61,648 bases of DNA from JBBQQG01 sp038216175. Lineage in GTDB: Bacteria; Patescibacteriota; Saccharimonadia; Saccharimonadales; OMJO01. Shown here one piece after another: positions 25,953 through 34,970 of the stretch (its first letter is position 1; every line of letters begins with the position of its first letter). Under the pieces are notes generated by a model. That model was not told the origin of the DNA. It saw only the letters and a list, made by a program, of their open reading frames with translations, and searched no databases. The DNA lies in assembly GCA_038216175.1 (NCBI GenBank), contig JBBQQG010000004.1, forward strand, positions 1 through 61,648, given 5' to 3'. Position numbers and translations under genes: made by a program.

Positions 25953-27215
25953 ATGACCAGAATTCTTAATCTTCAGGACGCAAATATAGTACTAAGCAAA
26001 TATATACCTGACAATGCTCAAGCTAAAAAGTACTCGCTTTATAAAATAACGAGTTTGATGGAATACCTTGGTAATCCTCAGAATAACTTAAAAGTAGTTC
26101 ATATTGCAGGAACATCGGGTAAAACTTCAACGAGTTATTATATTGCAAAAATGCTCAATATTGCAGGCTATAAAGTCGGCTTAACTATTTCTCCACACAT
26201 AGATGAAATCAACGAAAGAGTTCAGATCGATAATAATCCATTAAATGCTGAATTATTTTGTTCAGAATTAGAAGTATTTCTTGGACTAATAAAGAAGTTT
26301 GACCAAAAGCCAACTTATTTCGAAATACTAATAGCGTTTGTTTACTGGGAATTTAATCGACAAAAAGTAGATTATGCGGTTGTAGAAGTGGGACTAGGCG
26401 GTCTTTTAGATGGAACGAATGTTATAAATCGTTCTGATAAAATCTGTGTTATTACTGACATTGGTTTAGATCATACTCAGATTTTAGGAAATACAATATC
26501 TAAAATTGCCAGACAAAAAGGTGGCATTATACTGCCAAGAAATAAAGTATATATGTATACGCAGAGTCGAGAAATAATGTTAGAAATAAATAAGATTGTC
26601 AAACATAAAGACGCAGTGCTTGTTGAAATTGATCAGTCATCAATTAATAATGCACCGAAAAATTTGCCACTTTTTCAGAAGAGAAATTGGTTTTTAGCGT
26701 TTAGTGTAGTCGTTTCAATTTTAAAAACTAATAAAAAACCGATCTTAAATCACGCACAACTACAAGAATCATCAGAAATTGTAGTACCTGCCAGAATGGA
26801 GATTTTTAACATAAATAGCAAGACCATAATAGTAGACGGCTCACATAACGAGCAAAAAATTCAAGCATTAATAGAAAGCATTAAAGATAAGTATGGTAGC
26901 CAGAAGCTTGCAACATTGATTAGTTTTGGACAAAATAAACAGTCGGAAATAAATCTTTGCTTAAAGTTACTGGCGGGTATAAGCAGCCAGATTATTGTGA
27001 CTAAATTCAGCTTCGGTCAAGATGAAATTAGACTTCCGATCGATCCAAAAGACATAATTACAGATTTAGAATTACTTGATTATAAAAATACATTAATTGA
27101 ATCTGATCCGTTAAAAGCCTTCCAATTATTATTAAATAGACCAGAAAAATTATTGTTAATTACAGGATCATTTTATTTGCTCAACCATATAAGACCGGCT
27201 ATTCTTTATAAATGA
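25953..27215 (+). CDS. folC: Folylpolyglutamate / dihydrofolate synthase
   Basis: A 420-residue Mur-ligase-superfamily enzyme that adds glutamate to folates (and possibly to dihydropteroate). HIAGTSGKTSTS is the P-loop, with GTSGKT in place of the usual GTNGKG. Later blocks VEVGLGGLLDGTNV, ITDIGLDHTQILG, the carbamylated-Lys region IARQKGGII and IIVDGSHNEQKI match FolC. The stop overlaps the DHFR start by four bases, so the two are translationally coupled. Confidence 0.92.
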   Translation: MTRILNLQDANIVLSKYIPDNAQAKKYSLYKITSLMEYLGNPQNNLKVVHIAGTSGKTSTSYYIAKMLNIAGYKVGLTISPHIDEINERVQIDNNPLNAELFCSELEVFLGLIKKFDQKPTYFEILIAFVYWEFNRQKVDYAVVEVGLGGLLDGTNVINRSDKICVITDIGLDHTQILGNTISKIARQKGGIILPRNKVYMYTQSREIMLEINKIVKHKDAVLVEIDQSSINNAPKNLPLFQKRNWFLAFSVVVSILKTNKKPILNHAQLQESSEIVVPARMEIFNINSKTIIVDGSHNEQKIQALIESIKDKYGSQKLATLISFGQNKQSEINLCLKLLAGISSQIIVTKFSFGQDEIRLPIDPKDIITDLELLDYKNTLIESDPLKAFQLLLNRPEKLLLITGSFYLLNHIRPAILYK

Positions 27216-27691
27216 TACGTTTCATTGCTGCTATCGATAATAAAAAAGGTATAGCTAATAATTCTGGAATTCCTTGGCAGGGAATGATACCAGGCGACTT
27301 AGCGCATTTTCGATCAAAGACACTTAATGGGAATGTGTTAATGGGATACGGATGGTACAAGGAACAGATAAAGCCGTTGCCTAACAGAAAAAATATTGTT
27401 GCAACAAGTAGTGTCGAGAAGCTAAGATCGGGATTTGATAAAATATTAGACGCCCGAGAATTTTTAAAAAAAAGTAATGATGATATTTGGGTTGGCGGCG
27501 GAGCCGCATTATTTTCAAGCACAATTGATCTTGCTGATGAGCTTTACTTAACGCACCTGCTAGCAGACTTTAACTGCACAAAATATTTTCCAAATTTTGA
27601 AACTAGTTTTGAATTATCTGAAAGCAGCAGTCATATAACTGAAAATGGTATTGAGTATTATTTTGCTATGTATGTTAAAAAAATTATTTAA
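27212..27691 (+). CDS. folA: Dihydrofolate reductase
   Basis: A 159-residue DHFR that reduces dihydrofolate with NADPH. It starts MIRFIAAIDNKKGIANNSGIPW, with the WQGM..DLAHF active-site region (Asp of the family), VLMGYGWYK, and the nucleotide loop WVGGGAAL. It follows folC with an ATGA overlap, making a two-gene folate operon. Its 3' end overlaps the convergent kinase gene by eight bases. Confidence 0.92.
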   Translation: MIRFIAAIDNKKGIANNSGIPWQGMIPGDLAHFRSKTLNGNVLMGYGWYKEQIKPLPNRKNIVATSSVEKLRSGFDKILDAREFLKKSNDDIWVGGGAALFSSTIDLADELYLTHLLADFNCTKYFPNFETSFELSESSSHITENGIEYYFAMYVKKII

Positions 27692-28253
27692 TTTTAAAAT
27701 CTTTAACCAAACATCCTCTTATTTCATTGATAGTTTGATCAATATCTATATTCATAAAAATACTGTCTGCAATCTTACTTCCTAATTTTAACTCTTTATT
27801 AAATTCTTTCATTCTTGCGTCTATTTCATTTTTAGATAGTTCTCTTTTAATTAATCTATTTTTAGCATCTTGGTAGCTACACTCAATTTGATAAACTACA
27901 GTATTAGCATAATGTTTTTGAAACAACGAAACATAATCCGCTCTTAGAATTATTGTCGGCAGATGGTTTTGCCGAGGTGAAATAATTTTTGAAACTCCAT
28001 ATCTTTGAAGGCCAAAATGAGACACGGTTTCTAAAAAATAATTATTTACTTTAAGTTGGTCAAACTCTAGATCAGAGACAAATTTGTGTTCTGGAGTATT
28101 CGTATATTCATTTGTTCTTTTAGCCCTGGTCGTCCAGATTGGAGTAACATCAATTAAATTATAATTATATAAGCTATTTATTATCGTTGATTTACCGACT
28201 GCCGAAGGCCCAATCAATATAAGTATTTTTTCACTTTCAGATAGGTAATTCAT
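27684..28253 (-). CDS. Guanylate-kinase-like P-loop kinase
   Basis: A 189-residue protein with Walker A GPSAVGKST at about residues 14-22, then WTTRAKRTNE corresponding to the substrate-binding region of guanylate kinases, and a helical lid (KNRLIKRELSKNEIDARMKEF). It could be guanylate kinase itself or the related PhnN-type ribose bisphosphokinase. Sequence is diverged, so I leave the symbol blank. It lies 18 bases after the UbiA-family gene and probably shares its transcript. Confidence 0.75.
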   Translation of the reverse strand: MNYLSESEKILILIGPSAVGKSTIINSLYNYNLIDVTPIWTTRAKRTNEYTNTPEHKFVSDLEFDQLKVNNYFLETVSHFGLQRYGVSKIISPRQNHLPTIILRADYVSLFQKHYANTVVYQIECSYQDAKNRLIKRELSKNEIDARMKEFNKELKLGSKIADSIFMNIDIDQTINEIRGCLVKDFKIK

Positions 28254-28271
28254 TTATTAATTAATATCATT

Positions 28272-29261
28272 TTATTTTTTATATGCTATTACAGCTGATT
28301 GCGGAAATTTAATAAATTTATATATATTATAGCCATAGAGAATCATTAGAAATATAACTGAAATCACTATTATTTTTTGTGGAGCATTATTTATATATAA
28401 AACTATAATAGTTAGTACAGTTATCAGTAGTCCATTACCGATCTTTGCTCCTAAGCCGATTGCAAGTTGTTCGTCATTTATTTTATGAGAATTATTAATA
28501 AGCAGAATAGTCCAAAGAAGTAGTAAAAAGTAAAAGATCGTTAACGTACTTAACAGTCCAAAATTTAATATTAAAATAATTAAAAGCAAAATATATCCAA
28601 AACTAAAAGCTACGGCACTTGTTTGTAATACTTTCTTTTTTCCGTAAACTAGCAGGAATGTTTTTTTACCCATTTTCTGGTCGCCTTCGCGGTCTCGAAA
28701 ATCTTTTAAAATAATTCTACCTACAAAAATAGAATATAAGGCAACTATTAGCATCAACGATGTTAAAGATAATCGGTTATCGTATATGCTTCTTCCTATT
28801 AAAAATGGAATAATTACGTATCCTATAGGTAGGAATAGCGGTGTGATTATCGGTCTGTGAGAAATTTTAATAGGTGGGAGAGAATATATTAAATTTACGA
28901 GAAGCGATATACATATATATATTGCTGCTCGGTTATTGATAAAAACTGCAGATACTACTGCTATTAAGGATGCAATAATGCATAGAAAAATTAGGTCGGT
29001 CTTATGTGCAATGCCTGAAATTAGTGGTCTGTTTTTATCTCCAGGAAGGTTTATCTTATCTATTTCGAAATCAGATATATCGTTAATACCTACTGCACAA
29101 AAGTAGCTGCTAATTAAAGCTATACTAGCTAAGACCAACTTATAATTAAAAGTTATTAGGCCGGCGGTACTTGCCGAGCCAAGTAACAAATATATTATCA
29201 AAGTCGGAGTAACTCTCCATCTCAGTGTCTTAAATAAATGATAGAACTTTCGTAGTAGCAT
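28272..29261 (-). CDS. UbiA-family prenyltransferase
   Basis: A 329-residue membrane enzyme with about nine helices. The two Asp-rich motifs that bind prenyl diphosphate through Mg2+ are present: NDISDFEID near residue 60 and KDFRDREGD near 186. UbiA enzymes transfer isoprenoid chains to aromatic or sugar-phosphate acceptors; the acceptor here is unknown. It starts seven bases after the stop of the membrane-protein gene at 29268-29705. Confidence 0.88.
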   Translation of the reverse strand: MLLRKFYHLFKTLRWRVTPTLIIYLLLGSASTAGLITFNYKLVLASIALISSYFCAVGINDISDFEIDKINLPGDKNRPLISGIAHKTDLIFLCIIASLIAVVSAVFINNRAAIYICISLLVNLIYSLPPIKISHRPIITPLFLPIGYVIIPFLIGRSIYDNRLSLTSLMLIVALYSIFVGRIILKDFRDREGDQKMGKKTFLLVYGKKKVLQTSAVAFSFGYILLLIILILNFGLLSTLTIFYFLLLLWTILLINNSHKINDEQLAIGLGAKIGNGLLITVLTIIVLYINNAPQKIIVISVIFLMILYGYNIYKFIKFPQSAVIAYKK

Positions 29262-29267
29262 CCGTTA

Positions 29268-29705
29268 CTATTTTGGAGTGTATGTATTAAAAGGCCAAAT
29301 ATTTACAAGTGTTATCATAAGCACTACCCACATTATGTGATATAGCAGAATAAGGGATAGTCCTATCCAAAAAAAACTAGCTAGAAGCGACGCGTCTTTT
29401 ATTTCAATTGCAGTCTGCTCTACTTCTTTAAAAGTCATATATGCAAAGGTAAAAGCGCTTATTAGGGCAACTAACATAACTATTCCGAAAGTCGAGAAAA
29501 CATAACCCAGATAACTTATACCTGAAGACAGTAGCCCGATGCCGATTACTGCAATAAGAACCAGCGTGATAAATATAGTTAAGAAAATTTTAAAGATTCC
29601 ATGATTTTTCTTTATTTCCTGAGTAGTTGGACTAAATAAAAAAGAATTTTTCATGCTTTTTTTGAAATGACTGTAGAGCAACTTAAATACTAGTACGTAT
29701 AGCAT
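29268..29705 (-). CDS. Small membrane protein (145 aa)
   Basis: Unrecognised. About three hydrophobic helices (about 38-62, 66-90, 108-137) follow a hydrophobic-basic N-terminus. An alternative start is the ATG coding MKNSFLF, 17 codons in. It is directly upstream of the UbiA-family gene and could be a partner in lipid modification, but only the position suggests so. Confidence 0.55.
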   Translation of the reverse strand: MLYVLVFKLLYSHFKKSMKNSFLFSPTTQEIKKNHGIFKIFLTIFITLVLIAVIGIGLLSSGISYLGYVFSTFGIVMLVALISAFTFAYMTFKEVEQTAIEIKDASLLASFFWIGLSLILLYHIMWVVLMITLVNIWPFNTYTPK

Positions 29706-29798
29706 TAATATCGAAATAGATGTAAAAATATAAAAAACCGGTGAATTTGGATCTACAGATAAGATTCCAGTTGTAAAAGAACTTTTTTGATTAGCTAG

Positions 29799-30194
29799 TT
29801 ATAGTGATGCCGGTGACAACGATAGTTTAATTACAACTATTAGGCTGTTATAACCAAATGCCAGAGTAAGAGTGCTTTTTTTAAATCCCATTCCAAGCTT
29901 CGATATGACTATAAACAGTGCCGCAGTTAATAAAATGCCGATTAATCCTGTTGCTATGAATACCCCAAAATTAGGTGCAGACGACTTAGATATAAAATTT
30001 TTCAAGAAAATTATACCCAAAGTTAATACGAGTGATGAAGACCCACCAAATAGTAGAATAGAAAGTTTTAAATTCTGAGGCACCCGGGGCTTCTTAAACA
30101 GATTTTTATTAGATCTATCTTGAGTTAATTTCGCTTCCCCAGAGTTATTATTGTCTGAAATAGGCGATGCTGAACTTAATTTTTCTGGCTGCAT
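29799..30194 (-). CDS. Small membrane protein with polar N-terminal tail (131 aa)
   Basis: Unrecognised. Residues 1-45 are polar and Ser/Asn-rich with a basic end. Hydrophobic helices follow at about 46-66, 76-99 and 108-125. The layout (disordered cytoplasmic tail then membrane segments) recurs in several proteins in this window. Possibly the first gene of the 27.7-30.2 kb cluster. Confidence 0.55.
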   Translation of the reverse strand: MQPEKLSSASPISDNNNSGEAKLTQDRSNKNLFKKPRVPQNLKLSILLFGGSSSLVLTLGIIFLKNFISKSSAPNFGVFIATGLIGILLTAALFIVISKLGMGFKKSTLTLAFGYNSLIVVIKLSLSPASL

Positions 30195-30283
30195 TATAGT
30201 TAAATATTACATTAGCTTAACCAATATTGAAAATATCGTTTGAGGTTCAAGTGTGTTAGCAATTATTATTTTTTATCTTAGTA

Positions 30284-31072
30284 TTAACTCGACAGATCGT
30301 CTAACAGGCTAATATCTGATTGACTCAAGTTGAAGTCGTATATCTTGGTATTTTCATTAATATGTTCCTTATTAACTGATTTTGGAATGACGATCATTTG
30401 TTTTTGTATTGCCCAGCGAAGAAGTACCTGAGCCGGGCTTTTTTTATGACGTTGTCCAATGTTTACTAATGTCGGATCATCTAGCCTGCTCCCAGTGGTA
30501 AGCGGGCTATATGCTTCGAATGCTATATTATTTTCAATACAAAACTCATGGAGATATTTAGGATAATCAAATGGTGAACAATTAATCTGATTAACTGCCG
30601 GTGGAATAGTACAGTCAGCCAAAATCTTTTTAATAAGAGTAGACGAGTAATTGCTAACACCGATAGACTTTGTCATTTTTTCATTAGCTAGTTGTTCCAT
30701 TGATTTCCAGACCTTATTTGTCATTCCGAGTACTGGCCAATGTAATAAATATAAGTCTACATAATCCATATCTAGTTTATTTAAGCTTTCTTCTAATCCT
30801 TTTTTGGGGTTAAAAAAATCTGTTGGCCAAAGTTTTGTTGTAACCCAAATATCTTCTCTTTTTATGCCACTATTTTTTATAGCACGCCCGACACTCGACT
30901 CATTCTTATATATTTTGGCTGTATCGATATGCCGATAGCCAGCCTGAAGCGCCCACATAACTGAATTTTCAGTCTGTTCGCCATCTGGGATTAGCCAAAC
31001 GCCTAGTCCTAGCTGTGGTATCGAAGTGCCATTATTTAACTTAATTTTTGTAATAATATCAGATTTTAACAT
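30284..31072 (-). CDS. Aldo/keto reductase
   Basis: A 262-residue NADPH-dependent oxidoreductase of the AKR superfamily. The catalytic tetrad is visible: Asp and Tyr in DTAKIY, Lys in TTKLW and His in LLHWP. GVSNYSS and the cofactor segment IPKSVNKEHINEN fit the family. It reduces small aldehydes or ketones; the substrate is unknown. AGGA lies nine bases before the ATG. Confidence 0.93.
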   Translation of the reverse strand: MLKSDIITKIKLNNGTSIPQLGLGVWLIPDGEQTENSVMWALQAGYRHIDTAKIYKNESSVGRAIKNSGIKREDIWVTTKLWPTDFFNPKKGLEESLNKLDMDYVDLYLLHWPVLGMTNKVWKSMEQLANEKMTKSIGVSNYSSTLIKKILADCTIPPAVNQINCSPFDYPKYLHEFCIENNIAFEAYSPLTTGSRLDDPTLVNIGQRHKKSPAQVLLRWAIQKQMIVIPKSVNKEHINENTKIYDFNLSQSDISLLDDLSS

Positions 31073-31184
31073 AGAAACTTCCTAAAATTTAATACTAATG
31101 TTTTGAAAGTATATTATGTCTTATTATTAACAAAGTAATAAATCATACTATTAAGTGACTAATAATTAATGTATTATTGAATTC

Positions 31185-31466
31185 ATGACATATAAACCAA
31201 CAACTTTCTTCGACAAAATATTTAAAGATAAAGACGGCAAAATAGTAATTTGGCAGAATCCTAATATAGCACTCTGGGGATGGATAATATTTACGATACT
31301 TACTTATATAGTTAAGCGAGGTCGGATAAACAAAGGATCTCAGTCACTTGCAAGCGCTTTCTTGTTTACATGGGCATACTTAGAAGTATTAAAAGGCGAC
31401 AGTATTTTCAGACGAGTACTTGGTGCAGTAGTACTAATAAATATCGTTGTATCATTTTTTATGTAG
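31185..31466 (+). CDS. Small membrane protein (93 aa)
   Basis: Unrecognised. A charged N-terminus (FDKIFKDKDGKIVIWQ) precedes helices at about 27-43, 52-67 and 74-92. TATTAT ends seven bases before the ATG, with no ribosome site. No function can be suggested. Confidence 0.55.
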   Translation: MTYKPTTFFDKIFKDKDGKIVIWQNPNIALWGWIIFTILTYIVKRGRINKGSQSLASAFLFTWAYLEVLKGDSIFRRVLGAVVLINIVVSFFM

Positions 31467-31549
31467 CTACTAAAGTTGAATCTGAAGTCTTATGCTATAA
31501 TAATTATAGTACTTGAAATAATATATAAATGTTAAGGGGGAGCATCTTT

Positions 31550-32488
31550 ATGAAAGCTGCGCAAATAAATGAATACGGCAATTCTTCAGTTATAGAAATT
31601 AATGAAGTCGATATACCTGCTATTAAAAGCGGACAAGTTGTTATACAAGTAAATGCCGCAAGTATCAATCCATTTGATTCAACTGTGCGAGCAGGTTACC
31701 TTAAAGATAAAATTCCGCTAACTTTTCCTGCTACTCTGGGCGGCGATATCTCTGGAATAATAACTGATAAAGCAGAAGATGTCAGTTCGATAGCTCTCGG
31801 TGACAGTGTTTACGGACAAGCAAACGTGATTGCAGGAAATAGCGGAGCTTTTGCTGAGTATGCTGCGACATCTGCCGGCCAAATAGCTGTTGCACCGGCA
31901 AATCTAGATTTCATACAATCGGCATCTATTCCGTTGGTGGGTGTAAGTGCTCTACAGGCGTTAACAGAACACATTGAGCTAAAATCCGGTCAGAAATTAT
32001 TTATTCACGGAGGAGCAGGTGGCATAGGATCAATCGCCATTCAAATTGCTAAAAATATAGGGGCATACGTTGCTGTTACGGCAACCGGCGAAGGTCTAGA
32101 TTTTGTTAAGGATTTGGGTGCCGACGAGATAATAGATTATAAAAATCAGGACTTTTCTGAAATCTTAAAAGACTACGACGCTGTTTTTGAAGCAGCAGGC
32201 GGTAAAGAATTTGATAAAACTTTGTCCGTACTTAAACCTGGTGGGGTTGGCGTGTCTATGATTGCAAGTGCAGATGAGCAAAAGCTAATAGAACTAGGGA
32301 TTACTGCATTTACTCAGAGCACACATGTTACAACTCAGGCCCTTGATGAATTAAGAATTTTAATTGAAAAAAACGTAGTAGTCCCTCAAGTGGACGAGGT
32401 TTTTCCTCTTTCAGAAATTAAAAAAGCTTTCGAACAAAAAGAAAATGGCATTGTGAAAGGCAAGATAGTTATTCAAATCACCGGATAA
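31550..32488 (+). CDS. NADP-dependent quinone oxidoreductase-like (MDR) protein
   Basis: About 312 residues of the medium-chain dehydrogenase/reductase superfamily, lacking the zinc ligands, so closest to quinone oxidoreductases. The N-terminal GroES-like domain (AASINPFDSTVRAG) is followed by a Rossmann domain with IHGGAGGIGSIAIQIAK. The ATG at 31550 follows AAGGGGGAG by eight bases and fits MKAAQI family starts; an earlier ATG at 31529 lies before this ribosome site. It probably reduces electrophilic carbonyls or quinones. Confidence 0.9.
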   Translation: MKAAQINEYGNSSVIEINEVDIPAIKSGQVVIQVNAASINPFDSTVRAGYLKDKIPLTFPATLGGDISGIITDKAEDVSSIALGDSVYGQANVIAGNSGAFAEYAATSAGQIAVAPANLDFIQSASIPLVGVSALQALTEHIELKSGQKLFIHGGAGGIGSIAIQIAKNIGAYVAVTATGEGLDFVKDLGADEIIDYKNQDFSEILKDYDAVFEAAGGKEFDKTLSVLKPGGVGVSMIASADEQKLIELGITAFTQSTHVTTQALDELRILIEKNVVVPQVDEVFPLSEIKKAFEQKENGIVKGKIVIQITG

Positions 32489-33059
32489 TACTAGTAACTA
32501 CTTTTTTTAGTTCTGGCAATACTTTATCTTCAAACCAAATATTTTTAGTCTGCCATCTTCTGGTAAGCGGCGATGGATGAACTAATGGAATATAGTTAGG
32601 TAGATAATCTTTATAACTTCGAACAGTTTCAGTTAGATTATTTTTTACTGAAGATCCTAAATAATATATCTGAGCATATCGTCCAATCAGAATTGTCAGC
32701 CTGGTGTTAATGAGTAAATTCGTTATTAGCGGATGCCACATCGGAGCAAAAGTTTTTCGCGGTGGAAGATCGCCATGTTTTGCCTTACCGGGGAAATAAA
32801 AATCCATTGGGATTAATGCAAAAATAGATTCGTCGTAAAACTTTTCTTTGCTTACGCCTAGCCACTTTCTCAAGTTATCACCAGATACATCATTCCATGG
32901 AATGCCAGATTCCTGAGCCTTAATACCAGGCGCTTGACCAACCAAAATTATTTTAGAATTTGTCGACGCACTATACGTCGGTTTGTATCCTATATCCAGA
33001 TAATTTGAATTATCGGGATGATTTATAATGTCATACTCAATTTTTTCTAGCGGAGTCAT
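32478..33059 (-). CDS. Uracil-DNA glycosylase superfamily protein
   Basis: About 193 residues. Motif A region VGQAPGIKAQESGIPWNDVSGDNLRKWL and motif B HPSPLTRRW match small UDG-superfamily enzymes that remove uracil or damaged bases. An Asn replaces the usual catalytic Asp/Asn context at WND, so activity is plausible but unproven. The ATG at 33059 lies six bases after the stop of the lipoprotein gene. The alternative start at 33086 overlaps that gene. Confidence 0.8.
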   Translation of the reverse strand: MTPLEKIEYDIINHPDNSNYLDIGYKPTYSASTNSKIILVGQAPGIKAQESGIPWNDVSGDNLRKWLGVSKEKFYDESIFALIPMDFYFPGKAKHGDLPPRKTFAPMWHPLITNLLINTRLTILIGRYAQIYYLGSSVKNNLTETVRSYKDYLPNYIPLVHPSPLTRRWQTKNIWFEDKVLPELKKVVTSIIR

Positions 33060-33064
33060 AGTAA

Positions 33065-33523
33065 TTAATTTTTTATTAATTGGCATTCAGTAGGCTCAAT
33101 TGCTGGTTTACCACCACTTGCGTGACCAGTCTGATCAGGTTCAGTAGGCTCTGCTCTTACGCCGGCAAAACTAACCCATCGATTATCGATTGTGCGAAAC
33201 CAAATGTCGCTATTAAAAGGTGGATCATTATTTGGGTATACTTCTTTACTGCTGTGCAGCCAGCCGTTCACTTCAATAATACTATTAGGTATAAAGCCGC
33301 CAACTTTTTTAGATAATAGTTCAGGCCTTTCTCTCTCGGCAGCACCTAATGGATTCCACCTATTCTGGGCATAGACCTCAAATTGCTGACATCCGCCATC
33401 AAAGTTAGAAGATTTAGAATTTGAGCATCCATTCAAGATTGCTAGTCCTGCGATAGCCAGTCTTAATAGTTTAGCTCTAGGCGTACTACCAGTAATCTTG
33501 TCTATGCTAAATGTTTCTTGCAT
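33065..33523 (-). CDS. Putative lipoprotein (152 aa)
   Basis: Unknown function. A basic N-terminus and hydrophobic stretch end in AILNGC at residues 28-33, a lipobox with Cys33 as the lipidation site. The mature part is polar with Trp residues and a Cys pair. TATAAT ends eight bases before the ATG, nearly leaderless. It precedes the glycosylase gene with no gap. Confidence 0.7.
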   Translation of the reverse strand: MQETFSIDKITGSTPRAKLLRLAIAGLAILNGCSNSKSSNFDGGCQQFEVYAQNRWNPLGAAERERPELLSKKVGGFIPNSIIEVNGWLHSSKEVYPNNDPPFNSDIWFRTIDNRWVSFAGVRAEPTEPDQTGHASGGKPAIEPTECQLIKN

Positions 33524-33550
33524 GGAAGTTAATTATATAACTTTTATAAA

Positions 33551-33582
33551 ATAAAAAAATAGGGGTCAAAAGTGCCCCTATT
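33551..33582 (-). terminator. Rho-independent terminator of the KGG gene
   Basis: On the reverse strand, stem AATAGGGG / CCCCTATT with a 9-base loop is followed by a run of T. It lies just after the KGG-protein gene at 33614-33772. Confidence 0.85.
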
Positions 33583-33613
33583 CCGGAAATTAGATTATTT
33601 CTAACTTAATTGT

Positions 33614-33772
33614 TTAACCTTTTCTCCCGCCACTGTGACTACTCTTACCACCTTTAGACCTTGCTTCGGTAGTTAGGTTTTTGCCACCCGTGGCTTTTCC
33701 ACCTTTGCTAGCTATTTCTCTTTGCTTTCTTGGATCCATTGACGCGAAACCGCGGTTACTTGTATTTGCCAT
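33614..33772 (-). CDS. KGG-repeat stress protein (52 aa)
   Basis: A small hydrophilic protein with three Lys-Gly-Gly repeats (ASKGGKATGG, RSKGGKSS, GGRKG), as in GsiB-type KGG stress proteins thought to act in desiccation or general stress. The frame starts earlier, but GGGAGGA sits nine bases before the ATG at 33772, which begins MANTSNRGF. A perfect terminator follows, so it is a single-gene transcript. Confidence 0.88.
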   Translation of the reverse strand: MANTSNRGFASMDPRKQREIASKGGKATGGKNLTTEARSKGGKSSHSGGRKG

Positions 33773-33903
33773 AAAATAATTCCTCCCAGTTAAAAAGTTA
33801 ATACAGCAATAAATTTTTATTGCATTTAAGAGTATAGACAAAGACTAAATTGCTAACAGTTAAAAATACCCTTGTTAAGCTGTGATATAATCTTTAGCTT
33901 ATT

Positions 33904-34083
33904 TTATTTACTAGATTTTTGATTTAACATCTCTATCATTTTTGCTACTCTTAGTTGTTTTGTTTCCACTTTTTTTGCTTGATTGATCCACTTTAAATAT
34001 TCGTTTTGATGTGACGGTGCCAGCTTTTCAAACAAGTTTAATCTACCTGACTTAATGAGCTCAGTCTTTATATAATCATCCAT
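33904..34083 (-). CDS. Short YdeI/OmpD-associated (OmdA-like) protein, 59 aa
   Basis: This short gene encodes MDDYIKTELIKSG at the start, then LAPSHQNEYLKWINQAKK and a basic helical end. It matches the C-terminal OmdA-like module (PSxRxEYxxWIxxAKxxETRxxR). Normally this follows an N-terminal domain in proteins of about 190 residues; here it stands alone. It begins nine bases after the stop of the glycosylase fragment at 34093 and may be the surviving end of an older gene, or a genuine stand-alone domain. Confidence 0.6.
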   Translation of the reverse strand: MDDYIKTELIKSGRLNLFEKLAPSHQNEYLKWINQAKKVETKQLRVAKMIEMLNQKSSK

Positions 34084-34092
34084 AACATTATG

Positions 34093-34458
34093 TTAACAAA
34101 AAACGCATGTTGGTCGCATATAATTATATTCTTTTTGAAGTTCTGAAAAAATTTTGTCTTTTTTTCCGATTTCCTGCCAATTTGTCCCATCTTCATCTAA
34201 CGACATGGCAGATAAAGCTTGTTCTAAAGCCTGTTCGAAGTTATTATTTGCTCCGTAAATATTAATTTCGAGTAGACTATCATCGAATTGTTTAATAGTT
34301 ACTGCACAAGCTTCTTTCCAACCTTCAATAGGAAATGCCATAACAATTGTTTTTTGATCATCAAGTAACGGCCAACCGTTAAAAAATTGATTCTGATATA
34401 TTAAATCAAATTTGCCGAGCGGTTTAATTAAAGCTTTAAAACTAGGTTTATAGTAAAA
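34093..34458 (-). pseudogene. Fragment of an AlkA-like DNA glycosylase (N-terminal domain only)
   Basis: The open frame reads from after a TAA at 34459-34461 to a stop at 34093. The only ATG (34341) begins at MAFPIEGWKE, already inside the homologous region (upstream residues KPLGKFDLIYQN and FFNGWPLLDD still look like protein). The segment LSAMSLDEDGTNWQEIGKKD and MRPTC resembles the N-terminal domain of AlkA-type 3-methyladenine glycosylases, where RPVxFxSPYEAA normally leads into the catalytic HhH-GPD domain. That domain is missing. Recognition is from family memory, not a search. Confidence 0.55.
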
Positions 34459-34498
34459 TTACAAATTAATTTTTGAAATAATACTAATAATTAATAAG

Positions 34499-34906
34499 CT
34501 ATTTAACTTTCATTCTATTACCGCGTGGATTGTGTTCGACTTCAGCCAGACCAAGCGCTTCTAATAAAGGTGGCATATACATTCCAAAGCGGCCACGAAG
34601 GCCTTTCTTTAAACCATACCAACCACCGACAGGATTATTTGTTGACCTTCCCCAAGCCTCAACTGTTCCATCTTTAGCCGTCTTCTGTTCGTCAGCGCTA
34701 CCCAGTTCTATCCAATCTCCGTGTTCTCGCAGCATTTTATGTAAATCATCGATTGCCCGACGGTCATAAAGTAGGGTAGTTTTACCAACCTGACAAACTA
34801 TAACTTTTTTGCCATCTTTTTCATCGAGAAACATTTCATAGCTTGAACTTAGAGGCGGTGTTTGAAGCTGCCAGGGATCTTCTAACGTTCCTGTTCCTTT
34901 TGGCAT
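34499..34906 (-). CDS. Conserved hypothetical protein (135 aa)
   Basis: A soluble, Gly-rich protein starting MPKGTGTLEDPWQLQTPP and ending in basic RGNRMKVK. I have seen this type as a conserved hypothetical (DUF6855-like) but know no function. GGAG lies six bases before the ATG, a good ribosome site. Its GC content is higher than the neighbours, which may indicate transfer. Confidence 0.65.
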   Translation of the reverse strand: MPKGTGTLEDPWQLQTPPLSSSYEMFLDEKDGKKVIVCQVGKTTLLYDRRAIDDLHKMLREHGDWIELGSADEQKTAKDGTVEAWGRSTNNPVGGWYGLKKGLRGRFGMYMPPLLEALGLAEVEHNPRGNRMKVK

Positions 34907-34970
34907 TGTGTCTCCTCACTAATTAATATCTTTGATCATTATATCAAAGCGAACTTAATTCAGAGCCTTA

